The notes under the pieces: generated by a model
Databases searched by the model: none
Seen by the model: the letters and a program-made list of their open reading frames with translations, nothing else
What the model was told of the DNA's origin: nothing
Program-made: the position numbers and the translations under genes
Shown: positions 1 through 7,868 of the stretch, piece after piece
Layout of the letters: each line of letters opens with the position of its first letter
Position numbering within the stretch: position 1 is the first letter of the stretch
Source of the DNA: an uncultured Eggerthellaceae bacterium
GTDB lineage: Bacteria; Actinomycetota; Coriobacteriia; Coriobacteriales; Eggerthellaceae
Assembly (NCBI GenBank): GCA_946631805.1
Contig: CAMPAJ010000023.1
Span: 1 to 12,541, forward strand
DNA: 12,541 nt
Reading direction: 5' to 3'

Positions 1-255
1 CATCGAGATCATGGTGAGCACGCGTGCCTGGCCACGGCGTTGTTCGCCTTTGCGGTCATGGTTGCGGCCGCATCCCCCGCCGCCATGTGGCCCGCGTCCT
101 TCGTTTCCGCTTTCGGCAGGCGGCCTGCGTTCATGGCGTTCGTCCTGAGATTCACGCCGATGCGCTCCGGGCCTCGGCCCGCCGCCGTCGATGTGGCGCA
201 TGATCATGCCTGTGCGTATGAATTTGCCCATGAGCTCTTCGTTCGTGGCAGCCAT
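1..255 (-). CDS. MarR-family transcriptional regulator, N-terminal part (runs off left edge)
   Basis: An open frame of 85 codons reads leftwards from ATG at 255 to the window edge without a stop. It begins MAATNEELMGKFIRTG, passes through a low-complexity Gly/Arg/His-rich segment (about residues 20-70), and then reads RRGQARVLTMISM. That last block resembles the helix of MarR-type winged-helix regulators (G-Q-x-R-V-L) that precedes the DNA-recognition helix. MarR regulators with a Gly/His-rich N-terminus often sit next to exporter or enzyme genes. A ribosome site (GGAAAGAGGG) ends six bases before the ATG, and a promoter lies at 301-328. The next ATG candidate, at 260, is out of frame. The winged helix itself is outside the window, so the family call rests on a short block. 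The gene diverges from the GH13 lipoprotein gene and probably represses itself, judging from the palindrome inside its promoter. Confidence 0.6.
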   Translation of the reverse strand, partial: MAATNEELMGKFIRTGMIMRHIDGGGPRPGAHRRESQDERHERRPPAESGNEGRGPHGGGGCGRNHDRKGEQRRGQARVLTMISM

Positions 256-300
256 GCCATACCCTCTTTCCTATTATGATGCGCAATCGTTCGCTTTCAC

Positions 301-328
301 GATATAGTAAGAAAACTTATTAGGTCAA
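301..328 (-). promoter_or_regulatory. Promoter of the MarR-type gene
   Basis: On the minus strand, TTGACC (323-328) and TATATC (301-306) are separated by 16 bases. They sit about 45 bases upstream of the regulator's ATG. The -35 box matches consensus at five of six positions and the spacing is acceptable. The call is from sequence only. Confidence 0.5.
305..322. promoter_or_regulatory. Candidate MarR operator palindrome
   Basis: TAGTAAG and CTTATTA flank AAAA: seven-base inverted arms with one mismatch, 18 bp in total. The site fills the spacer and touches the -10 box of the minus-strand promoter, and it also lies upstream of the divergent GH13 gene. Its size and AT-rich character fit operators bound by MarR dimers. 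Which protein binds it is inference. Confidence 0.45.
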
Positions 329-386
329 GTGACGATCACGCTCGCCGATGATGGGTTTTGAGCTGTTTGAAATTGGAGGTTATGCG

Positions 387-2267
387 ATGACACAAGGCAA
401 TCGCGTTGAGCATGCTGGCGAAGCAACGGACGTTTCGAGGCGTGCGTTCGTGAAAGTGGCAGCGTGGACGGCTGCCGGAATTGCCGTTCTGGGGCTGTCC
501 GGCTGCGCGGGCAGTACGACAGCGCAATCTCAAAGCCAGTCGAACGAGCTGAGCGCTGCCACTGGCTCAGACGCCCTTTCCTGGTGGCAGAAAACCATCG
601 CCTACGAGTGTTACCCCAAGAGTTTCCAGGATACGGGCGCATCGGGCATGGGCACGCTACGGGGCATTACCTCGCGTCTTGATTACCTGGCATCGCTCGG
701 CGTGGGCGCGCTGTGGCTTACCCCTGTGTACGATTCCCCGCAGAAGGACAACGGCTACGATGTGGCAGATTACAAGGCCATTTGGTCGCAGTTCGGCACC
801 ATGGACGACATGGACGAACTCATCGCCGAGGCGGATGCCCGCGGCATCAAGATCGTCATGGACCTCGTGTTCAACCACACGTCCGAGGAAAATGCCTGGT
901 TCGTCGAGTCGCGCAGCTCTCGCGACAACGCCAAAGCCGATTGGTATATATGGCGCGACGGCAAGACGCCCGGTTCTCCCGAAGAAGGCGGCACGCCTCC
1001 GAACAACTGGGGGTCGATTTTCGGGGGGAGCGCCTGGACGTGGGACGGCGTGCGCGAGCAGTGGTACCTGCACACGTTCGGTTCGTATCAACCTGACCTC
1101 AACTGGGAAAACCCCGACGTGCGTGTGGCGCTTTTCGATGTTGCCAACTTCTGGGTAAGCAAGGGCGTGGGCGGCTTCCGCGTCGACGCCGTGACGTACA
1201 TCAAGAAGCCCGCCGATTTGCCCGATGGCAGCAAGACTGACGTGCAGGGCCTGTCACCCATCCATGATGCCACGGCCAATACCGAAGGCATCCTCGATTT
1301 CCTGCACGAGTTCAAGCGCGAGGTGCTCGAGGGCCACGATATCTTCTGCGTGGGCGAGGCCAACGGCGTGCCCGCTGACGAGCTTGGCGCCTGGGTGGGC
1401 TCAGATGGCGTTTTCGACATGATCTTCGAGTTCAGCGTCGTGCATGTACCCATGGATGCAAGCGAGAAGTGGTATGTGAAGAAAGATTGGGAGCTTTCCG
1501 AGGTAAAGGCCGCCATCAAGGCGAGCCAGGACAATACCGCCGAAGACGGTTGGTATCCCATGTTCTGGGAGAACCACGATCAACCTCGAAGCGTGTCGAA
1601 CTTCTTCCCGGCGGGCGTGGACCAGAAGGCTGCGGCCAAGGTGCTTGCGACCGTGCTCTTGACCATGCGCGGGACGCCGTTCGTTTACCAGGGCGAAGAA
1701 CTGGGGTACGCCAACGTGGCGTGGGATTCCATCGACGACTACGACGACGGGTCGAGCCATAACCAATACGAAGAAGCGCTTGCGAACGGGCTTTCGAAAG
1801 CCGAGGCGTTGGCTTGCGTCCAGCGTTACAGCCGCGACAACGCGCGCACGCCCATGCAGTGGGACGCGACTGCCAATGCGGGTTTCACGGACGGTACGCC
1901 TTGGTTGCCCGTTCACGATGACTTTGCTCAGCAGAACGTCGAGCTGCAAGAGGCCGATTCGGATTCCGTTCTGCTGTGGTATCGGCGATTGGCCGAGCTG
2001 CGCGCGTCGCGCGAAGAGCTGCTCGCGGGCGCATGGGAAGAGCTCATGGCCGATTCGCTCGAGGTCTTTGCCTTCCAGCGCGTGCTCGGCGATGCGCGCA
2101 CGGTCGTGCTTGCCAACTGGTCCGAGCAAGAGGTTGGCTTCGACGTTGCGCTCGTCGAAGGGCTCGAGCTCGCAGCGGGCAGCCTCGGGGATGCGGAGCC
2201 GGGTAGGCTGCGCCCGCTCGAGGCAGCCGTTTGGGCGACAGCATCGCGCAAAACAACGCGAGATTAG
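387..2267 (+). CDS. GH13 alpha-glucosidase, Tat-exported lipoprotein
   Basis: A 626-residue glycoside hydrolase of family 13, oligo-glucosidase type. The N-terminus holds a twin-arginine signal (SRRAFVK, residues 17-23), a hydrophobic stretch and a lipobox LSGC with Cys40, so the enzyme should be exported folded and anchored outside the membrane. The GH13 regions are all present: DLVFNH (Asp159-His164), QPDLNW, GFRVDAV with Arg265 and nucleophile Asp267, GEAN with acid/base Glu324, and ENHD with His397-Asp398. The residue after the nucleophile is Ala268; in this group Ala or Thr there goes with alpha-1,4 cleavage and Val with alpha-1,6, so a maltase-like activity is inferred. The start at 387 is chosen over an in-frame ATG at 348 because GGAGG lies seven bases before it and because it directly precedes the signal peptide. 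Relatives of this group are mostly cytoplasmic, so export is notable. It is divergent from the MarR-type gene. Confidence 0.88.
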   Translation: MTQGNRVEHAGEATDVSRRAFVKVAAWTAAGIAVLGLSGCAGSTTAQSQSQSNELSAATGSDALSWWQKTIAYECYPKSFQDTGASGMGTLRGITSRLDYLASLGVGALWLTPVYDSPQKDNGYDVADYKAIWSQFGTMDDMDELIAEADARGIKIVMDLVFNHTSEENAWFVESRSSRDNAKADWYIWRDGKTPGSPEEGGTPPNNWGSIFGGSAWTWDGVREQWYLHTFGSYQPDLNWENPDVRVALFDVANFWVSKGVGGFRVDAVTYIKKPADLPDGSKTDVQGLSPIHDATANTEGILDFLHEFKREVLEGHDIFCVGEANGVPADELGAWVGSDGVFDMIFEFSVVHVPMDASEKWYVKKDWELSEVKAAIKASQDNTAEDGWYPMFWENHDQPRSVSNFFPAGVDQKAAAKVLATVLLTMRGTPFVYQGEELGYANVAWDSIDDYDDGSSHNQYEEALANGLSKAEALACVQRYSRDNARTPMQWDATANAGFTDGTPWLPVHDDFAQQNVELQEADSDSVLLWYRRLAELRASREELLAGAWEELMADSLEVFAFQRVLGDARTVVLANWSEQEVGFDVALVEGLELAAGSLGDAEPGRLRPLEAAVWATASRKTTRD

Positions 2268-2390
2268 CCTATGTGGACGGAAAAACTACCCGTGAACCCG
2301 CATTTGGGACACGTGATCGTATCCTCGAGTTTCGTTCGGACGCCACCTTGACCCCACAGCTCTGCCAAGCGGGAATAAACGAGATGGGAG

Positions 2391-3242
2391 CTACCATCTT
2401 CCGTCGCGGAAAGCTTCGACCATTTGGCGGCCGAGGGCGTAGTCGTCGGATTCCTCGATGTCGGTGCGGTCGACCCATCCTGCCCACGAAAGCTCGCCGT
2501 CGTCGAGCGACGTTGCGGGATCGCCGTCGAGCTCGGCGAAGTAGCCGAGCATGAGCGCGCCCGAAAGTCCTCAGGGCTGGCTGCCGTAATAGCGCACGTT
2601 CTTGACGCCGATACCGCATTCTTCGCGCACCTCGCGGGCAACGGCGTGTTCGGCGGTTTCCCCGACTTCCACGAAGCCGGCGACGAGTGCACGCTGGCGG
2701 TAGGGCCCCTGTGCGTAGCGCGTCATGAGGACGCGCTCGCCATCGGTGACGGCGACGATGATCGCCGGCGAGATGCGCGGATAGGTTATGTTTCCGCATT
2801 GCGCGCATGTGAGCGCGCGCTCGTCTATTGCTGGCGCGAACACGGCGCCGCATCGTCCGCAGAATCGGTTGTCCCTGTACCAGCAATGAAGGTGGTAGCC
2901 TGCGAGGACGGCCAAGTCAACGCTATCGGGATACGTTGCGATGAGGGAGCGGATGCTGATAGGCTCGAACTCCGCCGGCGCCGCAACGTCGCCTATGGCC
3001 AGCAAAAAGCGCTGATCGCCGACGTTAAACGCATGGATGACCGATGCGTCTGCCGGCAGGTCGGCGTAGCGCGGGAACTCGCGTGTGCCCTGTTCGTCCA
3101 TGCGCGCTAGGTACGCATCGCCGCGCGTGGCGCCCGCAGCTCCTTCGCAGTCGTCGACGAACAGCAACACGCGATCGTCCGCCTGTGGCGGCTCGAAGCT
3201 CATTTGTACGTCAAGCGCAGTCGGCTCGAATTCGCGAACCAT
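2391..3242 (-). pseudogene. nudC: NADH pyrophosphatase (NudC-type NUDIX), interrupted by an in-frame TGA
   Basis: This would encode about 283 residues hydrolysing NAD(H) to NMN(H) and AMP (or decapping NAD-RNA). The N-terminal domain is followed by a four-Cys zinc ribbon (Cys128, Cys131, Cys146, Cys149) and a full NUDIX box at residues 189-211 (GFVEVGE ... REVREECGI). The family signature SQPWPF then begins, but codon 224, the Trp, is TGA (2571-2573). After it the same frame stays open for 59 more codons to TAG at 2391-2393 and still reads like NudC (ALMLGYFAEL, later ELSWAGWV), so the change looks recent: TGG to TGA is one base. The truncated product would keep the catalytic box but lose the NADH-signature motif and the C-terminal fold. 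The start at 3242 is preferred to an in-frame ATG at 3299 because AAAGGA precedes it by eight bases. A sequencing error, or readthrough, is possible. Confidence 0.82.
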
Positions 3243-3297
3243 GGGCGTAATCCTTTCGGGAAGCTGCAGTCGGCAGAGCGCAATTAGCAACGCGAGC

Positions 3298-3303
3298 ATT
3301 GTA
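3298..3303 (-). promoter_or_regulatory. Possible -10 box for the nudC-like gene
   Basis: TACAAT reads on the minus strand about 55 bases before the chosen start codon. No good -35 box is seen at the right distance, so this is a weak call. Confidence 0.28.
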
Positions 3304-3358
3304 GCGCGAAAAGGATTACTGGCCCTGGAACATCGGCGCCAGGTCTAGATGCTCCATT

Positions 3359-3401
3359 TTGTCGTTTACCACGCGAACGGGGACAGTCGGTTGTTTAGAT
3401 T
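3359..3401. repeat. 43-bp dispersed repeat, copy 1
   Basis: The segment starts TTGTCGTTTACCACGCGAAC and ends AGTCGGTTGTTTAGATT. It recurs in the same orientation at 7826-7868 with three mismatches, all in the central six to seven bases. Its right end abuts a 5'-truncated AAA+ gene fragment. No transposase is nearby; it could be the end of a decayed mobile element or a short interspersed repeat. Confidence 0.8.
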
Positions 3402-3421
3402 GCATCCAGGTCCGTTTGCCC

Positions 3422-3706
3422 GATGCTGGGTCCCTCGGCTTCCGCTTTCAGCAAGCCGTCGAAGAGCTCAACGACCAGGGGGTGGGCGTCCTGTTCACCC
3501 TAGACGAGGTCGACCCCACCTGCGCGGAGCTCATCGAGTTCATATCGTTTTACCAGCTCTTCGTTACCGAGAAACGCGATGTTGCCATGCTCCTCGCAGG
3601 TCTTCCCGGCAAGGTCTCGGATCTTCTGATAGACGACCACGTCTCGTTCGTCCGCCGCTCGTTCCAGCGCAGGCTGGCGAGCATTCCCGACGATGACGTG
3701 CGCGAG
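3422..3706 (+). pseudogene. Fragment of an AAA+ ATPase (ORC/AAA_16-like), truncated at both ends
   Basis: In the frame that runs to 3844, about 95 codons read like the middle of an actinobacterial AAA+ ATPase. They show FRFQQAVEELNDQG, a Walker B strand VLFTLDEV, and a sensor-type strand MLLAGLP followed by SDLL. The Walker A loop and the N-terminal half are missing, as the similarity starts just after repeat copy 1. After DDDVRE the frame turns into Arg/Cys-rich sequence unlike the family, so the C-terminal winged-helix part is missing too. No start codon with a ribosome site fits. I read it as a dead remnant. Intact relatives are roughly 350-450 residues and are often found in accessory regions. 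The family is recalled from motif pattern, not from a search. Confidence 0.55.
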
Positions 3707-3827
3707 TGCAGCCGTAACCGGTGTTGCGGGTTTCGCGGCGCGCGCCGCGCTCAAGGCGCTCGAAGAACGCGGGGAGCCGGCTGTGCCGGCCGATGGCTCT
3801 CAGTGCCTGGTACCCGTGTCTTATTGA
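3702..3827 (+). pseudogene. Possible C-terminal remnant of an unidentified gene
   Basis: One base out of frame with the AAA+ piece, 41 codons with strongly GC-rich third positions end in TGA at 3825-3827. They begin ASAAVTGVAGFAARAALKAL and end CLVPVSY. The codon pattern looks coding, yet no start exists and I do not recognise the family. It may be the tail of a second broken gene, or the AAA+ piece continued across a frameshift. The stop overlaps, tail to tail, the stop of the kinase gene on the other strand. Confidence 0.25.
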
Positions 3828-6800
3828 CTGGCCTCCCAGATTAGCTCACCGAGCGTTTGGTAAAGATGCTCGGGTTCGACCGGTTTGGAAAGATGGGCGT
3901 TCATGCCGACCTGCAACGAGCGCTGCACGTCCTCGTCGAAGGCGTTGGCGGTCAACGCGATGATGGGGATGGTCGCGGCGTCGGGCCTGCCGAGCGCCCG
4001 AATGGCCGCCGCCGCTTCCAAGCCGTCCATTTCCGGCATGCGGACATCCATGAGGATGGCGTCGTAGTAATTGATCGGGCTCTTCTCGAACATCTCCACC
4101 GCAATTCGCCCGTTTTCCGCATGATCGATCTCGGCTTCGCGCATCAGGATGATCTGCTTTATGATTTCGGCGTTGATCATTACGTCTTCCGCCATGAGGA
4201 TGTGTCGGCCCTTCAGTTCGGCGCGCTTCTTTTCCTTGAACAGGCTCATGTTGTTCTTTTGGGCGATTCGCTCGAATTCGTCTATCACGTTTGACGCGAA
4301 CAGGGGCTTCGCCAGGAAGCTGTCAACGCCGGCATGCAGTGCCTCGTCGATGATGTCGTCCCAGTTGAACGATGTCAGGATGATTACCGTCGTCTCTTTC
4401 TTATAGCGTCGTCGTATTTCCCGAGCTACTTCGAGGCCGTCCATTTCCGGCATTTTCCAGTCAAGAAGCACGAGGTTGTACGGTTCGTGCTTGGCGTGCT
4501 GCACTTCCAGCATCTGCAGCGCCGTTTGCCCGTCGTAGCACGTGTCGGCCTTGATGCCGACCTCGTCCAGCACGATCCGCGCATGCTCCGCCGCGATTTC
4601 CTCGTCGTCCACGACCAGAATCCGCATGTCGTGCGGGTCGATATAGCTCACGGAAAGCCCCTGGTGCTGGCTGTTGGTCAACGTGACGACGACGGAAAAC
4701 TCCGTCCCGACGCCTTTTTCCGATTCGACGGCGATCGTGCCGTTCATCAGCTCTACGATGCTCTTCGTGATCGCCATTCCGAGGCCGGTGCTGCCGTACT
4801 TGTTGTTCCGGCTGCTATCCTCTTGTGTGAACGCGTCGAACAGCTTCGGCAGGAACGTCTGGTCGATGCCGATTCCGGTGTCCTTTATGCAGAATTTCAA
4901 AGTTGAATGGTCACCGTATACGGCTGTGCGCTCAACGGTGAGCGTCACGCTGCCTGGCGCGTCCGTGAACTTGATTGCGTTCGAAAGTATGTTGATGAGC
5001 ACCTGTTTGAGCTTGGTGTCGTCGCCGATGTAATAGTCGCCGACGCCGCCGATCACCGTGCACTCGTAGTCAAGCCCCTTTTCGCTGCACTGGGACATGA
5101 CCATGGTGTTCAGTTGCTCCAGCATGGCGCTGAAGGAAAACTCCTCTTTGCGGATCGTGAGTCGCCCGGATTCGATTCGGCTCATGTCCAGGATATCGTT
5201 GATCAGCCCCAGGAGATGCCGGGCGCTTCCGCCTATTTTCTCCAGGTATTCCCTCGTTTCGCTCGAAAGCGAATCGCTGCGCAGCGCCAGGCTGTCCAGT
5301 CCGATGATCGCGTTCATAGGCGTGCGGATCTCGTGGCTCATGTTCGACAGGAAAGCCGTCTTGGCCTTGTTGGCTTCTTCGGCAGCGGCAAGCGCTTCGC
5401 CGAGCGCCTGGTTCTTGGCCATTGTCTCGCGCATTTCGGCGTCGATGACCGTAAGGCCGAGGCCAACCGCGTGCACGATATGGTCCTCGCGGTCCTCCAC
5501 GTGGCGCACGCCGGCCATCCGGATCATCTCGTAGTACTCGCGGCCATTGCGTTTTGCCAGGTAGCGATATGCGATGATGGGCTCGTTCATCAGGGCTTCG
5601 CGCACGCGGTCTGGGTCGATGAACTCTAGGAAACCCTCCCTATAGCGCTCCGTGACGGAATGGTTCGCATACCAGGAAAAGCGCTCGTAATAGGGGAAAT
5701 GGACCCCTTCCGGCGTCTGGTCGGGATCGGTTGGGTCTGCCCTGTAGCACACGGCATCGTCGGCATCCAGGTCAACATGGTAGACGCACCGATAATCCGA
5801 AGCGAGCGCCGTGATCATCTTGTCCTGCTGGTCGCGCCGTTTTTGCTGCTCAATCAGCTCGTCTTGCAACGCGATGCGGTTCTCGAGCTCCTGTTGCTTG
5901 GTCCGCTGGCTTTCTGCAAGATCCGCGTTGGCTTTCTCCAGTTCTACCCGAGCGATTTCCTTGTTCTGGACCTCCCGCTTCGACCGCCTTGCATCCCGTA
6001 CGAGGAGCAGGATGATGGCGGCTGCAATGCCGATGATAATGCTCACGAAGAGCGCCATGTTGTCGCGAAGGACGTCCACGAAGTCGTACGAGAACAGCCC
6101 CTCCGTGTAGCGGTACGATATGTTTTGCGCGTAATCGCTGCCCAGCACGTTGATTCCGCGGTTCAGCAGCTTCAACAGCCCTTCGTTGCCGATTTCCACG
6201 CCGAAGCAGCGCTCGTCGGTATAGCTTGATTGGACGAGCGAGAGGCTTTCGTATTTCCTGTTTCTCAACATGTCGTTTGCGCGGAGGCCGTTCAGCGTCG
6301 TGCACCCGACGTTGCCCGAAAGCACCGCGCCAAGGCATTCGTCGATAGATGGGAAGAAAACGATCTCGGCATCCGGATAGTTCGTTCGCACGTAGTAATA
6401 CTGCATGCGGTTGTTCTCGTTTACGGCAAAGCGCTCCGTGGTCGACTCGGAGAATTCGCCCCGATAGATTATTGCAGTTGGGGATGATACGACGGCGTTC
6501 GATTGGTAGATTCCGTTTTCCTCGGAATAGTACAGGCCACCGCCTACGGGGAAGGCGACATCGATTTCGCCTGTGCTCATGGCGGCGACCATGTCGTCGT
6601 AGCTCTTGTAGCCGATGAACGTGACCTGCATGTTGGAAACGCCAAGAGCGTTCAGGATGCTCGGGATGATGTCTTTGATGACCCCAGTCGCATTTCCGTT
6701 TTCATCCGTGTCGCTGTACGGGAGGTAGTTTTCCAGGTAACCGACGTGGAGCTCGGTATGGGCGTTCACCCATGCGCGCTCTGCCTGCGAAAACGCCTGC

Positions 6801-7615
6801 GCCGTGACGCTGCTGGAATAGTATTTGGCATTCAGGGAATTCAGGTAGTTGGGTTCTTCGGCGGCTAGCATGGCCTGCGCGGAATTGAGCTCTGCGAGAA
6901 GGTCGGGGCGGTTGACGTTGACGCACAGGTAATAATCCGACGAGCCGAACGAGGTCAGCACTTCCGCGTGGCCCCTCCCGTACGCGCCGAGGCTTTCCGC
7001 GACGAAGACGTCCAGTTTCTTGGAATCGAAGTCCTCGAGCATCTGCGTGTTGTTGGAATACGTCACGACCTGCGCCTTCACGTCGTGATCTTCAAGGTAC
7101 TGGTTCAAAACGCTGACCATGGCGCTGTCGAGGACGCCTATCTTGCGGCCCTTCAGGGTTTTCGGCTCGGCGGTGACGTTCTCGTCCGTATCGTGTTTGA
7201 CGAGGTAGTATGATTCTGAGCCCATGATAGCGTCCGGATACCCGATCAGCGTAGCGCGCTCATCACGCCACGCGAGGCCGGCAAGCACGTCGATATCCCC
7301 GTCCAAGAGCATCTGGTAAAGCTCTCCGAACCCATCGTATACGTATTCGTACTTCCAGCCCGTGTATTCGGAAAGCTTGCGGTAGTACTCGTAGGCGTAA
7401 CCGGTCTTGACGGCGCCCTCCTGAGCCCCTTCCTGGAACACCTCGTTTTCGTAATACCCTACGCGAACGACCTTGGCGTCGTCATCGGCATAAGCTGTGC
7501 AAGGCGGCAAAGCCGCTATGAACGACAACAAAACCGCCATGAATGACAAGACGCATAGAAGAATCGCCATGCGCGCTAGACGACCTGCGCGATTCCTAAC
7601 CACTGTTTCACCCAT
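3821..7615 (-). CDS. Hybrid sensor histidine kinase with two solute-binding domains and two receiver domains
   Basis: A 1264-residue BvgS/EvgS-like kinase. In order: membrane signal or helix (about 16-43); two family-3 solute-binding domains outside the membrane (about 50-275, starting VVRVGYYEN, and 289-510, starting ELHVGYLEN); a second membrane helix (about 521-540); a coiled coil; a PAS-like domain (about 600-720); HisKA with SHEIRTP and phospho-acceptor His761; HATPase with Asn879 and DTGIGI at Asp912; receiver 1 with Asp1052 (LLDWKMPEMDG); and receiver 2 with Asp1190 (LMDVRMPEMDG). Each receiver keeps its Thr and Lys (LTSF/KPL and LTAN/KPV). No HPt domain ends the protein and no output regulator gene is adjacent, so the phosphate acceptor must be elsewhere. 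The start at 7615 has GGGGAGGT eight bases upstream; the longer frame to 7669 would need TTG and has no such site. The ligand is probably an amino acid or small organic molecule, by family, but cannot be read from sequence. The gene lies between the 43-bp repeats. Confidence 0.93.
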   Translation of the reverse strand: MGETVVRNRAGRLARMAILLCVLSFMAVLLSFIAALPPCTAYADDDAKVVRVGYYENEVFQEGAQEGAVKTGYAYEYYRKLSEYTGWKYEYVYDGFGELYQMLLDGDIDVLAGLAWRDERATLIGYPDAIMGSESYYLVKHDTDENVTAEPKTLKGRKIGVLDSAMVSVLNQYLEDHDVKAQVVTYSNNTQMLEDFDSKKLDVFVAESLGAYGRGHAEVLTSFGSSDYYLCVNVNRPDLLAELNSAQAMLAAEEPNYLNSLNAKYYSSSVTAQAFSQAERAWVNAHTELHVGYLENYLPYSDTDENGNATGVIKDIIPSILNALGVSNMQVTFIGYKSYDDMVAAMSTGEIDVAFPVGGGLYYSEENGIYQSNAVVSSPTAIIYRGEFSESTTERFAVNENNRMQYYYVRTNYPDAEIVFFPSIDECLGAVLSGNVGCTTLNGLRANDMLRNRKYESLSLVQSSYTDERCFGVEIGNEGLLKLLNRGINVLGSDYAQNISYRYTEGLFSYDFVDVLRDNMALFVSIIIGIAAAIILLLVRDARRSKREVQNKEIARVELEKANADLAESQRTKQQELENRIALQDELIEQQKRRDQQDKMITALASDYRCVYHVDLDADDAVCYRADPTDPDQTPEGVHFPYYERFSWYANHSVTERYREGFLEFIDPDRVREALMNEPIIAYRYLAKRNGREYYEMIRMAGVRHVEDREDHIVHAVGLGLTVIDAEMRETMAKNQALGEALAAAEEANKAKTAFLSNMSHEIRTPMNAIIGLDSLALRSDSLSSETREYLEKIGGSARHLLGLINDILDMSRIESGRLTIRKEEFSFSAMLEQLNTMVMSQCSEKGLDYECTVIGGVGDYYIGDDTKLKQVLINILSNAIKFTDAPGSVTLTVERTAVYGDHSTLKFCIKDTGIGIDQTFLPKLFDAFTQEDSSRNNKYGSTGLGMAITKSIVELMNGTIAVESEKGVGTEFSVVVTLTNSQHQGLSVSYIDPHDMRILVVDDEEIAAEHARIVLDEVGIKADTCYDGQTALQMLEVQHAKHEPYNLVLLDWKMPEMDGLEVAREIRRRYKKETTVIILTSFNWDDIIDEALHAGVDSFLAKPLFASNVIDEFERIAQKNNMSLFKEKKRAELKGRHILMAEDVMINAEIIKQIILMREAEIDHAENGRIAVEMFEKSPINYYDAILMDVRMPEMDGLEAAAAIRALGRPDAATIPIIALTANAFDEDVQRSLQVGMNAHLSKPVEPEHLYQTLGELIWEASQ

Positions 7616-7733
7616 GCCCTTGGACCTCCCCGCACAAGCTCGCTCGCCTCGTTCGTTGCCATAATCCAAGTACTACCTGAAACGCGATTAAAGGCGCCAA
7701 TCAAATTTTAACCTGAGAATTGCCGTTCAGAGG

Positions 7734-7776
7734 TAACAATGGCTGTTTGGAGGTGATAACAACCGCCATGTTGTTA
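7734..7776. promoter_or_regulatory. Cluster of TAACAA half-sites upstream of the kinase gene
   Basis: TAACAAC (7757-7763) and GTTGTTA (7770-7776) form a perfect seven-base inverted repeat around CGCCAT. A further TAACAA stands 23 bases to the left (7734-7739) in direct orientation. The cluster lies about 120-160 bp upstream of the kinase start in a 210-bp gene-free gap. It looks like a binding site for a dimeric regulator; which one is unknown. No convincing -35/-10 pair for the kinase was found, although TAAAAT occurs nearer the gene. Confidence 0.4.
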
Positions 7777-7825
7777 CAGTTGGTACCTTTCTGACAGCCA
7801 ATTGATTCAGTTGAACCCGAGTGTC

Positions 7826-7868
7826 TTGTCGTTTACCACGCGAACAGGGCTAGTCGGTTGTTTAGATT
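7826..7868. repeat. 43-bp dispersed repeat, copy 2
   Basis: Same orientation and length as copy 1 at 3359-3401, 40 of 43 positions identical. Its right end overlaps the 3' end of the frameshifted zinc-ribbon gene, so the last ten or so codons of that frame are repeat-derived. The two copies bracket about 4.4 kb that holds the kinase and gene remnants. Confidence 0.8.

Noticed and set aside
40..279. Plus-strand ORF at the left edge
   Set aside because: It is antisense to the better supported MarR-type frame, which has a ribosome site and promoter.
2264..2390. Minus-strand peptide with CPKCGFTGSF and a stop, between the glucosidase and nudC-like genes
   Set aside because: It has a C-x2-C pair but no start codon with a ribosome site, and the upstream part of its frame is a shadow of nudC. 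Too short to call.
2571..2573. Selenocysteine at the nudC-like TGA
   Set aside because: The family has Trp here, not Cys, and I see no clear stem-loop with the expected loop directly downstream. A one-base nonsense change explains it more simply.
3359..7868. Integrative element with the 43-bp repeats as attachment sites
   Set aside because: No integrase, excisionase or tRNA gene is present between or beside the repeats, so only a repeat-bounded block can be claimed.
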